24,799 bases of DNA from a virus. The notes beneath the pieces were generated by a model, which had not been told where the DNA came from, searched no databases, and saw nothing but the letters and a program-made list of their open reading frames with translations. Both the position numbers and the translations under genes were made by a program. The DNA lies in the IMG/VR virus record IMGVR_UViG_3300025141_000707, positions 1 to 24,799 of that record, one strand, 5' to 3'. Numbering within the stretch: the stretch's first letter is position 1; each line of letters starts with the position of its first letter. This document shows, one piece after another, positions 1 to 5,665 of the stretch.

Positions 1-129
1 TGTGTCATTTGTGAATGCGAGTATGCGCCGACACGGTTGGGGTCGAAGACCTGCTCGAGGCGGTGCGCTGACAAGAACCGGTACCGGTTGCAAACGGAAA
101 GACGGGCGGCGCAACGTGGTGCAGCATAA
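1..129 (+). CDS. C-terminal end of a zinc-finger protein (5' truncated by window)
   Basis: Reading frame 1 is open from the first base to a TAA at 127-129, giving 42 residues with no start inside the window. The fragment carries CVIC near its beginning and CSRRC about 17 residues later, followed by a basic helix (KNRYRLQTERRAAQR). This C-x2-C...C-x3-C layout with an Arg/Lys-rich tail is common in small phage zinc-finger proteins that may bind nucleic acid; the function here is unknown. The stop overlaps the next ATG (TAATG), which suggests translational coupling and supports a real gene. The missing N-terminus could hold another domain. Confidence 0.6.
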   Translation, partial: CVICECEYAPTRLGSKTCSRRCADKNRYRLQTERRAAQRGAA

Positions 130-326
130 TGGGCGGGTGTTGTCTGATGCCTGACCATGAGGTCGCCCGCCACACCCGCGAACATCGCATCTACCTGTCC
201 ATCGGAGACATCGCAGCCTGGATGAAAGTCCCCGCTGCGTCTATTTCAGTTCGGCATGTTGACCGGGCACCGGATCGTGATGACCGGGTGGTGCGTATCT
301 GTTTGTTGGAACGTGTCGATGACTGA
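129..326 (+). CDS. Small hypothetical protein
   Basis: A 65-aa ORF whose ATG overlaps the upstream stop (TAATG). A second in-frame ATG at 147 would give 59 aa, and neither start has a strong Shine-Dalgarno sequence. The overlap favours 129. The middle (IYLSIGDIAAWMKV) looks like a folded helix, and the C-terminus is rich in Asp and Arg. No family is recognised. It overlaps the next gene by 8 bases, as expected in a compact phage early operon. Confidence 0.5.
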   Translation: MGGCCLMPDHEVARHTREHRIYLSIGDIAAWMKVPAASISVRHVDRAPDRDDRVVRICLLERVDD

Positions 327-576
327 CGCTGAACCCCACTCGAAGGAACAGTTGCTTGCTACCCAGGGGGCCGGCCGATCTGCGACAGAGTGGCTTCAGC
401 AGGGGATCGACAACGGATGGTGTACCGGCTGGTACTGCGAGAATCACGACGGATTCGCATACGAGGATGGCGATGAAGTCGCTGAGTTGTGGGAGGAACA
501 CGAAGGCTCGGACTTTTGCTGGAATATCGTCCGCATCAAGGCTCCGGTGTCTCACACTGTCCGCGCGAAGCCGTAA
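319..576 (+). CDS. Small acidic Cys/Trp-rich hypothetical protein
   Basis: 85 aa from ATG 319; GGAACG at 308-313 may serve as a weak ribosome site. The frame is open upstream to 256, but that stretch would overlap the preceding gene heavily, so 319 is preferred. The protein is acidic and contains ATEWLQQGIDNGWCTGWYC followed by ENHDG and a late Cys (DFCWNIVRI). The Cys/His positions could bind a metal. Small proteins of this general look (GW-C ... C-x-x-HD ... C) occur in actinophage early regions, without known function as far as I can tell. It is co-oriented with its neighbours in a probable operon. Confidence 0.6.
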   Translation: MTDAEPHSKEQLLATQGAGRSATEWLQQGIDNGWCTGWYCENHDGFAYEDGDEVAELWEEHEGSDFCWNIVRIKAPVSHTVRAKP

Positions 577-595
577 CCCACAACCAGGAGGCATG

Positions 596-862
596 ATGAA
601 ACCCGCACCACTGATTGACGACCAACTCGACGCGATGCCCCAGGTGCAACGCATCGCCTACTTCCGCGCCCTGTACCCCAGCTTGGGCCACAACGCCGCG
701 ATCAGCATCGGCTGCGCCACCACGTCAGAGGGGCGAGCATGGGAACTACAGATGGCCCGTGGCGAACGTGCCGCAGTGACGGCGGACGACCCGAACGAGG
801 TCACCCGTGAACTCGACGGGGCACGCGACGACCTGGTCGCAGAACAGCACCGGCAGTTATGA
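596..862 (+). CDS. Small hypothetical protein
   Basis: 88 aa. Two adjacent ATGs (593 and 596) follow a perfect AGGAGG at 586-591. The second ATG gives the better spacing (4 bases), so 596 is chosen. The N-terminal half (QVQRIAYFRALYPSLGHNAA) may be a short helical fold, and the C-terminal half is charged and helical (EVTRELDGARDDLVAEQ). No family recognised. The stop overlaps the next start (ATGA at 859-862), so it is translationally coupled to the helicase-loader-like gene. The strong ribosome site suggests high expression. Confidence 0.65.
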   Translation: MKPAPLIDDQLDAMPQVQRIAYFRALYPSLGHNAAISIGCATTSEGRAWELQMARGERAAVTADDPNEVTRELDGARDDLVAEQHRQL

Positions 863-1197
863 CTGGCGACGAAGCCGACCGGATCCTGTTCCGCATCTCA
901 TCAATCTGGCCGCAAACAACAATCACAGACGGCACCATCTCCATCTGGCGCAGCTACCTCCAAGAACCCACCTACACATTCGACACAGTGACCCGAGCCA
1001 TCGACCGCCTCGCAGGCGAATCCAAATGGTGGCCCCCGTGGGCAACCCTGGTCGAAACCGTTGCCGCCACCAAACGAGCCGACGACTCAACAACCCGCGG
1101 CCTACCCGAAGGCGACCGCCAATGTCTCCCGCTTGCAGAATCAGCCAAGCGTGCACACGCCACCCGGATGCTGCTTTGTGAGTGCGAAACCTGCTAG
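859..1197 (+). CDS. Possible replicative helicase loader/inhibitor-like protein (G39P-like)
   Basis: 112 aa, starting at the ATG of an ATGA overlap with the upstream gene. The N-terminal 75 residues follow the pattern of phage helicase loader/inhibitor proteins such as SPP1 G39P: an aromatic/Pro turn (SSIWPQTTITDGTI), then W-x3-L and Y-x-F-x-x-V-x-x-AI (IWRSYLQEPTYTFDTVTRAI), then WWPPWATLVETV, matching the usual 'WPP-x-x-E-hydrophobic' segment. Such proteins recruit or restrain a DnaB-type helicase at the phage origin. The C-terminus (CLPL...LLCECETC) ends in a Cys-rich tail that is not part of that family as I know it. No helicase gene is in the window. The family match is by pattern only. 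Confidence 0.45.
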   Translation: MTGDEADRILFRISSIWPQTTITDGTISIWRSYLQEPTYTFDTVTRAIDRLAGESKWWPPWATLVETVAATKRADDSTTRGLPEGDRQCLPLAESAKRAHATRMLLCECETC

Positions 1198-1200
1198 GGT
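1192..1200 (+). promoter_or_regulatory. Possible extended -10 promoter at the end of the left operon
   Basis: TGCTAGGGT (1192-1200) matches an extended -10 (TGn plus TAGGGT) of the type used in actinobacterial phages. No good -35 lies 16-18 bases upstream, and the motif overlaps the stop codon of the preceding gene. A palindrome follows directly. No convincing + strand gene lies downstream, so a transcript from here would be short and noncoding. Confidence 0.3.
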
Positions 1201-1213
1201 GTCGGTACCGACA
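1200..1213. promoter_or_regulatory. 14-bp perfect palindrome, possible operator
   Basis: TGTCGGTACCGACA is a perfect 14-bp palindrome starting at the last base of the possible -10 element. A palindrome in this position is typical of a repressor operator, but no repressor gene is visible in the window, so the role is inferred from position and symmetry only. Confidence 0.35.
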
Positions 1214-1239
1214 GGGTGGTTCCTGCGGTGAGACAAGTC

Positions 1240-1303
1240 CAACCCCTCAACCGGTGTTCGTGCCCTAACAGGCCAACCGATGGTTGGGGGGTTGTTCTGT
1301 TTT
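1240..1303 (+). terminator. Stem-loop with T-rich tail, likely terminator
   Basis: CAACCCCTCAACC (1240-1252) pairs with GGTTGGGGGGTTG (1282-1294), giving a 13-pair stem with one T-G wobble and a 29-base loop. TTCTGTTTT follows directly. This fits an intrinsic terminator for the left operon, which stops at 1197. A shorter competing hairpin (CCAACC 1273-1278 with GGTTGG 1282-1287) uses the same right arm, so the structure has two mutually exclusive forms. Confidence 0.5.
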
Positions 1304-1418
1304 CCTTGGCCGGCAACTGTCGGGTATCTTTCACCCGCTGCGGTGGGCCTTGGGGTAGCCGGTGCCGGGTCGTATCTGACATTTCCTGCGGGATCGGTTG
1401 GGGGCCGGGACGCGCAAC

Positions 1419-1442
1419 GGCCCCAGCCTGGCGGCTGGGGCC
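1419..1442. terminator. GC-rich hairpin between convergent operons
   Basis: GGCCCCAGCC (1419-1428), loop TGGC, GGCTGGGGCC (1433-1442): a perfect 10-bp stem. It lies 32 bases beyond the end of the minus-strand operon and between convergent genes, where bidirectional terminators are usual. No T-tract follows on either strand, so it may act as a pause site or factor-assisted terminator. The rest of 1305-1473 shows no gene. Confidence 0.45.
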
Positions 1443-1473
1443 GGCGGGGGGGTTTGGCGGGCGAGCCGAGGCG

Positions 1474-1602
1474 CTACGGCAGAACGCTCGCTAGTAGCGC
1501 GGTGGGCGGGTCGACCGGGTTAGAAATACAACTCGCGATTAGCCACACGAATAGAAACGCGAGGGCTAGCACCTTGGCGGTTTCGCGTCGGCTGGTGGTC
1601 AT
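1474..1602 (-). CDS. Small membrane protein or lipoprotein-like peptide
   Basis: 42 aa, last gene of the minus-strand operon. Its ATG overlaps the upstream stop (ATGA at 1602-1599). The sequence has a basic start (MTTSRRETAK), a hydrophobic stretch (VLALAFLFVWLIASC) and a short polar tail. LIASC resembles a lipobox, so it could be a lipoprotein or simply a single-span membrane peptide. An upstream in-frame extension to 1848 would run opposite the well-supported 85-aa gene in another frame and is Arg-rich, so it is not used. Function unknown. Confidence 0.55.
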   Translation of the reverse strand: MTTSRRETAKVLALAFLFVWLIASCISNPVDPPTALLASVLP

Positions 1603-1856
1603 GCTGGGCCCAGGTACTCGGGTTTGCGGCTGTCGGTTCCGTTTCCGTAGCGGATCTGGGCGCCCAGCTCGAGCCCGGGCACGGCGTCGGGGACGTTGTC
1701 CAGGGTGCCGGTCCCGGCGTAGTCGGTCCCGGCGGTGACTATGACCCACATCGATTCGGTGCGGCCATCGGTGCGAGGGAACCCGACGACCTTTAGTAGC
1801 ACCTGGCCGGCGGGGTCTATTAGTTTCCAATTTCCGAACGCGCGCCAATCGTTCAC
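1599..1856 (-). CDS. Small hypothetical protein
   Basis: 85 aa from a GTG that overlaps the upstream stop (GTGA at 1856-1853). A TTG at 1868 would add four residues, but the 4-base overlap is the usual pattern in this operon. The N-terminus (VNDWRAFGNWKLIDPAGQVLLKVVGF) reads like beta strands with conserved-looking Trp and Gly. The middle (SMWVIVTAGTDYAGTG) is similar, suggesting a small beta-rich protein. Family not recognised. It sits between two small membrane-protein genes, so a membrane-linked role is possible but not shown. Confidence 0.6.
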   Translation of the reverse strand: MNDWRAFGNWKLIDPAGQVLLKVVGFPRTDGRTESMWVIVTAGTDYAGTGTLDNVPDAVPGLELGAQIRYGNGTDSRKPEYLGPA

Positions 1857-2017
1857 GGCGTGCGGCAATCTGGCGCGACGTTCATGGTGGGCAGGCTGGC
1901 CGCGTTAGGCGGACAGGGCGTTTCGTAGTCTTCGGGGTTCTCGAGATATGCGACGGCCAGTACGAATAGGAAAACGGCGGTGGCTATCGCGAGGCGGCGG
2001 GCTAGTCGGTTGGTCAT
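1853..2017 (-). CDS. Small single-span membrane protein
   Basis: 54 aa. ATG 2017-2015 is preceded by AGGAGA (2026-2021) at close spacing, which decides the start over an upstream in-frame option inside the Gp88 gene. Residues about 9-25 (LAIATAVFLFVLAVAYL) form a membrane segment after a basic N-terminus (MTNRLARR), and the tail is outside by the positive-inside rule. The tail holds two Cys residues (ETPCPP and APDCRTP) that could form a disulfide. Function unknown. Confidence 0.65.
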   Translation of the reverse strand: MTNRLARRLAIATAVFLFVLAVAYLENPEDYETPCPPNAASLPTMNVAPDCRTP

Positions 2018-2024
2018 GGTTCTC

Positions 2025-2885
2025 CTAGTGGATTGGGAAAATGATGTCGGGTGCGGTGGTGCTGTGTTTCGGCGAGCAAGCGCGGCAGTGGCTACACGCG
2101 CCACGGTAGGTGCCGCGAACCTGAACGGTGCGTGGCATGTTGTCGGCGTCTACTGGGCAGACGAGGGCGCGGCGGGGTCCGTCGCCGGCTAGGCGGCGGA
2201 TCTTCTCGAGTAGGCGACGACCTTCGTCGGCGCTTTCGGCCATCATCGCGACGGGTAGGGCGTGGTATGCGTCGCCGCGTAATGCGTTGACGGTGCGGCG
2301 CAGCATGCTGGGATCGCTACTCAGGTAGTAGGTCCAGCCTGGAGGCGGTAGCCCGGTGTCCGGGTCGAGTAGGCGGCGCAGATAATCCCGGCCGGCGCCA
2401 TACGAGCGGGAGTATCCCCACACTGTGAGCCGCTCGGCGTCGTCGGCGTCTACCTGGTGGGCGGCTTCGCGCCATGCGTCCACTAGTGCGGCGCTCCACC
2501 AGTCGCCACTAGCGGCAACGCGGAACGTAGGCCGCGTGACGCCTAGATCAACCTGGCGGTCACGGCTTCGGCGCATCAATGCCGCGGCGAGGGCGGCACC
2601 ATTGCCGGCGGCTAGTTCCCGGTTCCAATCCTGGCGGCGACGCTCGGCGGCGTGCCTAGCCTCATGCCGGTAACTTTCGATGGTGACGGCGTAGCAGTCG
2701 GCACGGCATGCGCTCGAGGATCCGGGGCACGTTGCCACGGCCGGCCACCAGGTGGCGTTAGCGGTGCGTGGTCGGCCATTCGGGCGGGCGGTGGTCGTGG
2801 TTTTGGAGTCTTCGCAGAGGTGGGCGTCTAACTCTGCGAGGCTCCATAGTCCGGGGCGGCGCAGGGTCACGGGTTGGGCGTTCAT
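2025..2885 (-). CDS. Gp88-family phage protein
   Basis: 286 aa. The pattern matches the 'gene product 88' family common in mycobacteriophages and other actinophages. Visible hallmarks: TCPGSSSACRADCYA (Cys 53, 60, 64), then FRVAASGDWWSAALVDAW (about 121-138), VWGYSRSY (155-162), YYLSSDPS (186-193), C243, and a C-terminal Cys cluster CSHCRAC (264-270) before a His terminus. The arrangement suggests a metal- or cluster-binding fold. The biochemical role of the family is unknown to me. The start overlaps the upstream 41-aa gene (ATGA). GAGGAG lies about 8 bases upstream, within the repeated junction described separately. It is the largest gene of the minus-strand operon. Confidence 0.75.
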   Translation of the reverse strand: MNAQPVTLRRPGLWSLAELDAHLCEDSKTTTTARPNGRPRTANATWWPAVATCPGSSSACRADCYAVTIESYRHEARHAAERRRQDWNRELAAGNGAALAAALMRRSRDRQVDLGVTRPTFRVAASGDWWSAALVDAWREAAHQVDADDAERLTVWGYSRSYGAGRDYLRRLLDPDTGLPPPGWTYYLSSDPSMLRRTVNALRGDAYHALPVAMMAESADEGRRLLEKIRRLAGDGPRRALVCPVDADNMPRTVQVRGTYRGACSHCRACSPKHSTTAPDIIFPIH

Positions 2886-2899
2886 AGTGTGGGCTCCTC
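2881..2899. repeat. Direct repeat copy at the Gp88 start
   Basis: A 19-bp sequence identical to 3003-3021. On the minus strand it contains GAGGAG, the last codons of the upstream gene, the ATGA overlap and the first codons of Gp88. The two copies are 122 bp apart, exactly the length of the 41-codon ORF between them less its 4-base overlap. Confidence 0.9.
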
Positions 2900-3007
2900 C
2901 TCGGTGTCAGGCGTGGGGCAATCGGGGTGGGGAATCTCACAGGCGAACCGGAAGCCACCTATAGCAACGGTGCCGGCGAGTGGGTGGTCACAGTGTGGGC
3001 AGTTCAT
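2882..3007 (-). CDS. 41-aa zinc-ribbon-like protein
   Basis: A 41-residue ORF from ATG 3007-3005 to a TGA at 2884-2882. It overlaps the upstream and downstream genes by ATGA at both ends. Four Cys residues (3, 6, 23, 30: CPHC, then FAC, then DCP) form a likely zinc site, with His 5 and 8 nearby. Ribosome site GAGGAG lies upstream in the preceding gene's last codons. It ends in EEEPTL, the same six residues that end the preceding gene, because both ends are copies of one direct repeat. Function unknown; a small nucleic-acid- or protein-binding zinc ribbon is likely. Confidence 0.65.
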   Translation of the reverse strand: MNCPHCDHPLAGTVAIGGFRFACEIPHPDCPTPDTEEEPTL

Positions 3008-3021
3008 AGTGTGGGCTCCTC
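3003..3021. repeat. Direct repeat copy at the 41-aa gene start
   Basis: Identical over 19 bp to 2881-2899; a few further bases also match with one difference. It spans the junction between the 93-aa gene and the 41-aa zinc-ribbon gene, including the stop/start overlap. Confidence 0.9.
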
Positions 3022-3285
3022 TTCGATTAGGTCCGCCAGGATCTCGGCGGCGGTTTCGACGGCTTCAGCTAGGGGGACGATGGTTGGATGGCGTAGCCCT
3101 ACGTGGTCGGCGGCGGGGATAACGGTGCGGCAATCGATAGCGGGGCCGATTGATAGGGACGCTCCCAACGCGGTAACGGTGTGGACGTTGTACGTCCAGC
3201 CTCCGCGGTTGACCACGGCCGGGAAAGTTCTACCCCATCCGTCGTCTAGGTCTGCGTCCAGGACGATTACTAGCGGCCGGGTCAT
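3004..3285 (-). CDS. Small hypothetical protein with possible alpha/beta fold
   Basis: 93 aa from the ATG of an ATGA overlap with the upstream gene. The N-terminus (LVIVLDADLDDGWGRTF) looks like a buried strand ending in an acidic loop, as in small Rossmann-type or hydrolase-like folds. The C-terminus is a helix rich in Glu (AVETAAEILADLIEEE). No family recognised. It ends in EEEPTL, which also encodes the ribosome site of the next gene. Co-transcribed with the Gp88 operon. Confidence 0.6.
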   Translation of the reverse strand: MTRPLVIVLDADLDDGWGRTFPAVVNRGGWTYNVHTVTALGASLSIGPAIDCRTVIPAADHVGLRHPTIVPLAEAVETAAEILADLIEEEPTL

Positions 3286-3557
3286 CGGATTAGCCCGGGG
3301 ATACTCGAGCGGGCATCGTCCACTATCGCGGCGAACCCGTCTACGTCATCGCCTAACAGGTCGGCCAGGTCGTGACGGGTAGCGGCGAGGTCATCCCTAG
3401 CGCAGGTCGTACCCTCGGGCTGGCCGATTAGAGCGGCGCATCCTCGGATCTGAAAGTCGCGGCGGACCTTGTCGAACGTCGAGTCGGTTTCGTCGGCGGC
3501 TTCGTGGATGCTGTCGATTTCCCACGGTTCACCACAACGGGGGCAGGGAATATCCAT
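3282..3557 (-). CDS. Small Cys-rich (zinc-binding-like) phage protein
   Basis: 91 aa. ATG 3557-3555 overlaps the upstream stop (TGATG). An Arg-rich extension to 3647 exists but would lie inside the upstream gene, so it is not used. CPRC (Cys 5 and 8), GC (40) and TC (52) give four Cys residues spaced as in small actinophage proteins with the pattern CPRCG-x-W-x-x-DSxHE...F...GC. The segment PWEIDSIHEAADETDSTFDK matches that pattern. The C-terminal 40 residues are acidic and helical. The zinc site is inferred; function unknown. Confidence 0.65.
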   Translation of the reverse strand: MDIPCPRCGEPWEIDSIHEAADETDSTFDKVRRDFQIRGCAALIGQPEGTTCARDDLAATRHDLADLLGDDVDGFAAIVDDARSSIPGLIR

Positions 3558-4126
3558 CACGCGTCTACTTGTCCGGCCCAACCTGGCCCGGTGCGGCGGG
3601 CTTCGCGGGCGTCGTTGGGTTCTACGTCTTCGGCGGGGATCATCCAACAGCCACGCCCGGGGTCTTCGGCGTGGTGGTACTGCTCGTCTGAATAGTCGTA
3701 ATCAATGGCGCGGCCACAATCTCCGCACGGCTCGGGGTGGCGGAATCGTTCGCCGGTAGCCAACTCCAGGGGCGTGAAAGTCTCGGCAGGGCTCCAGACT
3801 TCAGGCGGCGCGGGTATCTCGGCAACACGTACACAACGAACAGCAACGGACAACGGCGCCGGGTTTGCGTCGCCGCTGGACTGCCACGGCAACAACGTCC
3901 ACGGTTCGGGGTAGTCCATACTGCGGGCATCCTCGGCGGTGATCTCGAGGGAGTCGGTGATTATGGCGGCGAGCCCGGTCGCAATGTCGACCAGGGGGGA
4001 CACGGGTCCGTCGGTCTTCCATCGGGCCGGCATCGTTACGCGGTAGGTCATGTCAACGGTGACGGTGCACGGCTGGTGAATGCCAAGCGTGACAGGCGGC
4101 GGGGTTTGGTTGGTTGCGCGGGTCAT
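3557..4126 (-). CDS. Hypothetical protein with C-terminal zinc-site-like motif
   Basis: 189 aa from the ATG of an ATGA overlap. The N-terminal 100 residues are beta-like (CTVTVDMTYRVTMPARW; PLSVAVRCVRVAEI) with a central helix (SPLVDIATGLAAIITDSL). The C-terminal part has CGDCG (Cys 134, 137), HH (151-152) and C160, which could form a zinc site, embedded in an acidic Tyr-rich segment (IDYDYSDEQYHH). No family recognised. Second gene of the minus-strand operon. Confidence 0.6.
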   Translation of the reverse strand: MTRATNQTPPPVTLGIHQPCTVTVDMTYRVTMPARWKTDGPVSPLVDIATGLAAIITDSLEITAEDARSMDYPEPWTLLPWQSSGDANPAPLSVAVRCVRVAEIPAPPEVWSPAETFTPLELATGERFRHPEPCGDCGRAIDYDYSDEQYHHAEDPGRGCWMIPAEDVEPNDAREARRTGPGWAGQVDA

Positions 4127-4419
4127 GCCGACACTTCCCGCGGGTCACAGATTTCAACTACTGCGAAGCCGAGAGCCGTCGCCGCGTCCAGCGTGGTTTT
4201 AGTCAGAGTCGTTGTACCAGTCAGACCGGCGAAGATCTTCGCGGCCTGGTTGACTGGGTAGGCGAGGACCTTTCCGTAGACTTCACGGGTGCGGTACTCG
4301 ACGCGGCCGGCAGGCGGCGGCGGTTTCGGGTCGCCATAGATGCGGGCTAGGGCTTCCTGCTTGTCGGCTTCGAGCATTGCCTGCACGGCGGCATCGCCCA
4401 TATCCATTGAATCAGACAT
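4123..4419 (-). CDS. Small hypothetical protein, first gene of the minus-strand operon
   Basis: 98 aa from ATG 4419-4417, preceded by AAAGGAA about 6 bases upstream. Twelve more in-frame residues exist upstream but have no ribosome site. The N-terminus is acidic and helical (MSDSMDMGDAAVQAMLEADK), followed by a Pro-rich stretch (DPKPPPPAGRVEY). The C-terminal half (VNQAAKIFAGLTGTTTLTKTTLDAATALGFAVVEI) looks like helices and a strand. No family recognised. It is the lead gene after a predicted promoter at 4454-4483. Confidence 0.65.
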   Translation of the reverse strand: MSDSMDMGDAAVQAMLEADKQEALARIYGDPKPPPPAGRVEYRTREVYGKVLAYPVNQAAKIFAGLTGTTTLTKTTLDAATALGFAVVEICDPREVSA

Positions 4420-4453
4420 TGCGGTTCCTTTGGTTAGCGGTTGAGACAGGGCC

Positions 4454-4483
4454 ACTTTACACCACGGGGAGCGGCCGGCGCAA
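4454..4483 (-). promoter_or_regulatory. Predicted promoter of the minus-strand operon
   Basis: On the minus strand TTGCGC (4483-4478) and TAAAGT (4459-4454) are separated by 18 bases. This would start transcription near 4447, about 28 bases before the first ATG. The position is right for the operon, but the boxes are only partial matches to the sigma-70 consensus. Confidence 0.4.
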
Positions 4484-5133
4484 GTTTATCGCCGGCAGAT
4501 CCGGGACTCGAGGACTGGGCCAGGACCGGAACCTGGGCCGGCACCAGCTCGCGCCAACTCGGGCCGGCGCCAGGCTTCGACCTGAGTCGGCGACGCTCTG
4601 CTAGTCGCCGGCAGATTTGGGCAGGAGGCTCCAACTCGCGGCCATCGCAGCGGCGTAGTGCCAGCCGCTGCGCTGCACGACGGGCCGAGCCGCACAGCCC
4701 GCGACCACCACCACCGACCGAACACCTGTACCCTCGCCGCCCCGGCGCGCCCTTGCCCTTCCGGCGGCCAACCGACTACCACCCACAAAAGTCCCGCCGC
4801 CGGCCCACAAACCCTGGAGCCCAAAGAGCCAACCGACCAGCAGGCACAACAAGCTGACACCCACCACGGCCGGCCAGCGGCCGCAGGCCGCCAACAACCA
4901 AGATGCCGCCGCTCGCGGCGACGCAATACCTGATCCCTACAGCGCCGACACCGGCCAACACCCACCCAAGGCACCGGCGCAAAGAAAGACAAACTTCGAG
5001 GGGAAGCCGGGTAACAAAGCCAACACCCACCGCGGCCCCCCCGGCTGAACACACAACCTGGGAGAAAGAGGGCGCCCACAACAGAAGTAGAGCCACCCAA
5101 CCATAAGGCGCCCCAAGCAAGTCTCTGGGAGGG
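4484..5133. other. Long A/C-rich (+ strand) region without a supportable gene
   Basis: About 650 bases between divergent operons. Open frames exist on both strands because stops are rare in this composition, but their products are low-complexity (Pro/His/Thr/Arg-rich, or Trp/Val/Gly-rich in reverse), lack ribosome sites and overlap one another. From about 4640 the + strand is mostly A and C. GCCGGC palindromes recur at 4470-4620, and TCGCCGGCAGAT occurs twice (near 4489 and 4604). It may be a regulatory, packaging or replication region; no specific function is shown. Confidence 0.5.
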
Positions 5134-5202
5134 TAGTTGGCGCAGGGTGGGCGGGGCACGGAGGAGCGCAGCGGGGGAGTGCCCCGGCCCCCAAGCCAAC
5201 TA
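5134..5202. other. Nested inverted repeats forming a long hairpin
   Basis: TAGTTGGC (5134-5141) is complementary to GCCAACTA (5195-5202). Inside it, CGGGGCAC (5152-5159) is complementary to GTGCCCCG (5179-5186). The two 8-bp stems stack with a G-rich/C-rich internal segment between them and a 19-base G-rich loop. It lies where the strand composition flips from A/C-rich to G/T-rich. It could be a structured RNA leader, an origin structure or a packaging signal. Confidence 0.55.
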
Positions 5203-5395
5203 GACTGATTAGGGGTGTGGTTGTGGGTGTGCTTTTGGTGTTTGTGCTGGTGGGGGGGTGGTTTTGGGGGTTTGGGTTGGGTTGTGGTGGGCCAGTTTAT
5301 GGTGGTTGGTTTTGGGGGTTTGTGGTCTGGCTGTGGTGTGGTGTGGGGGTGGGGTGTGTTGGGGTGGGTTGTGTGTTGGGGGTTTTTTGGCAGGG
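5203..5395 (+). other. Extreme G/T-rich tract with G-quadruplex motif
   Basis: By hand count, only 13 of the 180 bases from 5221 to 5400 on the + strand are A or C. A canonical four-run G-quadruplex motif lies at 5252-5281 (runs of 7, 5, 3 and 3 G with loops of 7, 3 and 2 bases). Translated frames give only Val/Gly/Trp repeats, so I treat it as noncoding. Confidence 0.6.
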
Positions 5396-5606
5396 TCGAC
5401 CCTTGGGTGCCCTCCGCCAGTTGACGCCTGGTCTGCGTTGCAGTCGCTTTGGCCTGTGCGCTGCGCCCGTGTACCTGTGTGCCGGTGGTGGCTTCTTTGG
5501 TGCGCGGGTCTGAGGCCCCTCTGACGGGCGAGCCTCACGCTGGTTGGGCGGGAAACACCGGGTTGCGGTGTTGTTGGTGATGGTAGCAGATGGTGTCGGG
5601 GGTTGG
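5396..5606 (+). other. Noncoding leader region with small hairpins
   Basis: No gene supported. AACACCG (5554-5560) and CGGTGTT (5566-5572) form a 7-bp hairpin with a 5-base loop. TGAGGC (from about 5511) and GCCTCA (to about 5537) form another. Neither is followed by a T-tract. The region lies upstream of the packaging operon and may be a 5' leader or terminator/antiterminator zone. Confidence 0.35.
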
Positions 5607-5635
5607 TTGGTTGGTGTACGGTGCGGGGGTTATCT
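5607..5635 (+). promoter_or_regulatory. Possible promoter of the packaging operon
   Basis: TTGGTT (5607-5612) and TTATCT (5630-5635) are separated by 17 bases, about 30 bases before the first supported start codon at 5666. An alternative -10, TACGGT (5617-5622), lacks a good -35. The surrounding G/T-rich sequence makes chance matches likely. Confidence 0.3.
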
Positions 5636-5665
5636 GTTTTTTCGTATCGTCTGTTTGGAGTGTTG

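Noticed and set aside
356-595. Upstream extension of the 88-aa gene frame (total 168 aa)
   Set aside because: It would overlap the 85-aa gene in another frame, while a perfect AGGAGG sits right before the ATGs at 593/596.
4486-5199. Overlapping open frames on both strands in the gene-free region (up to 237 aa)
   Set aside because: Long only because stops are rare in this composition. Products are low-complexity, several frames are open at once, and none has a convincing ribosome site.
5217-5513. 98-aa hydrophobic open frame in the G/T-rich tract, looking like a membrane protein
   Set aside because: Val/Gly/Trp/Leu content follows directly from G/T-only sequence; three frames look alike, so hydrophobicity is not evidence of a gene.
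4484-5665. tRNA genes in the long noncoding region
   Set aside because: No GGTTCRA-type T-loop with a matching acceptor stem was found by eye on either strand.
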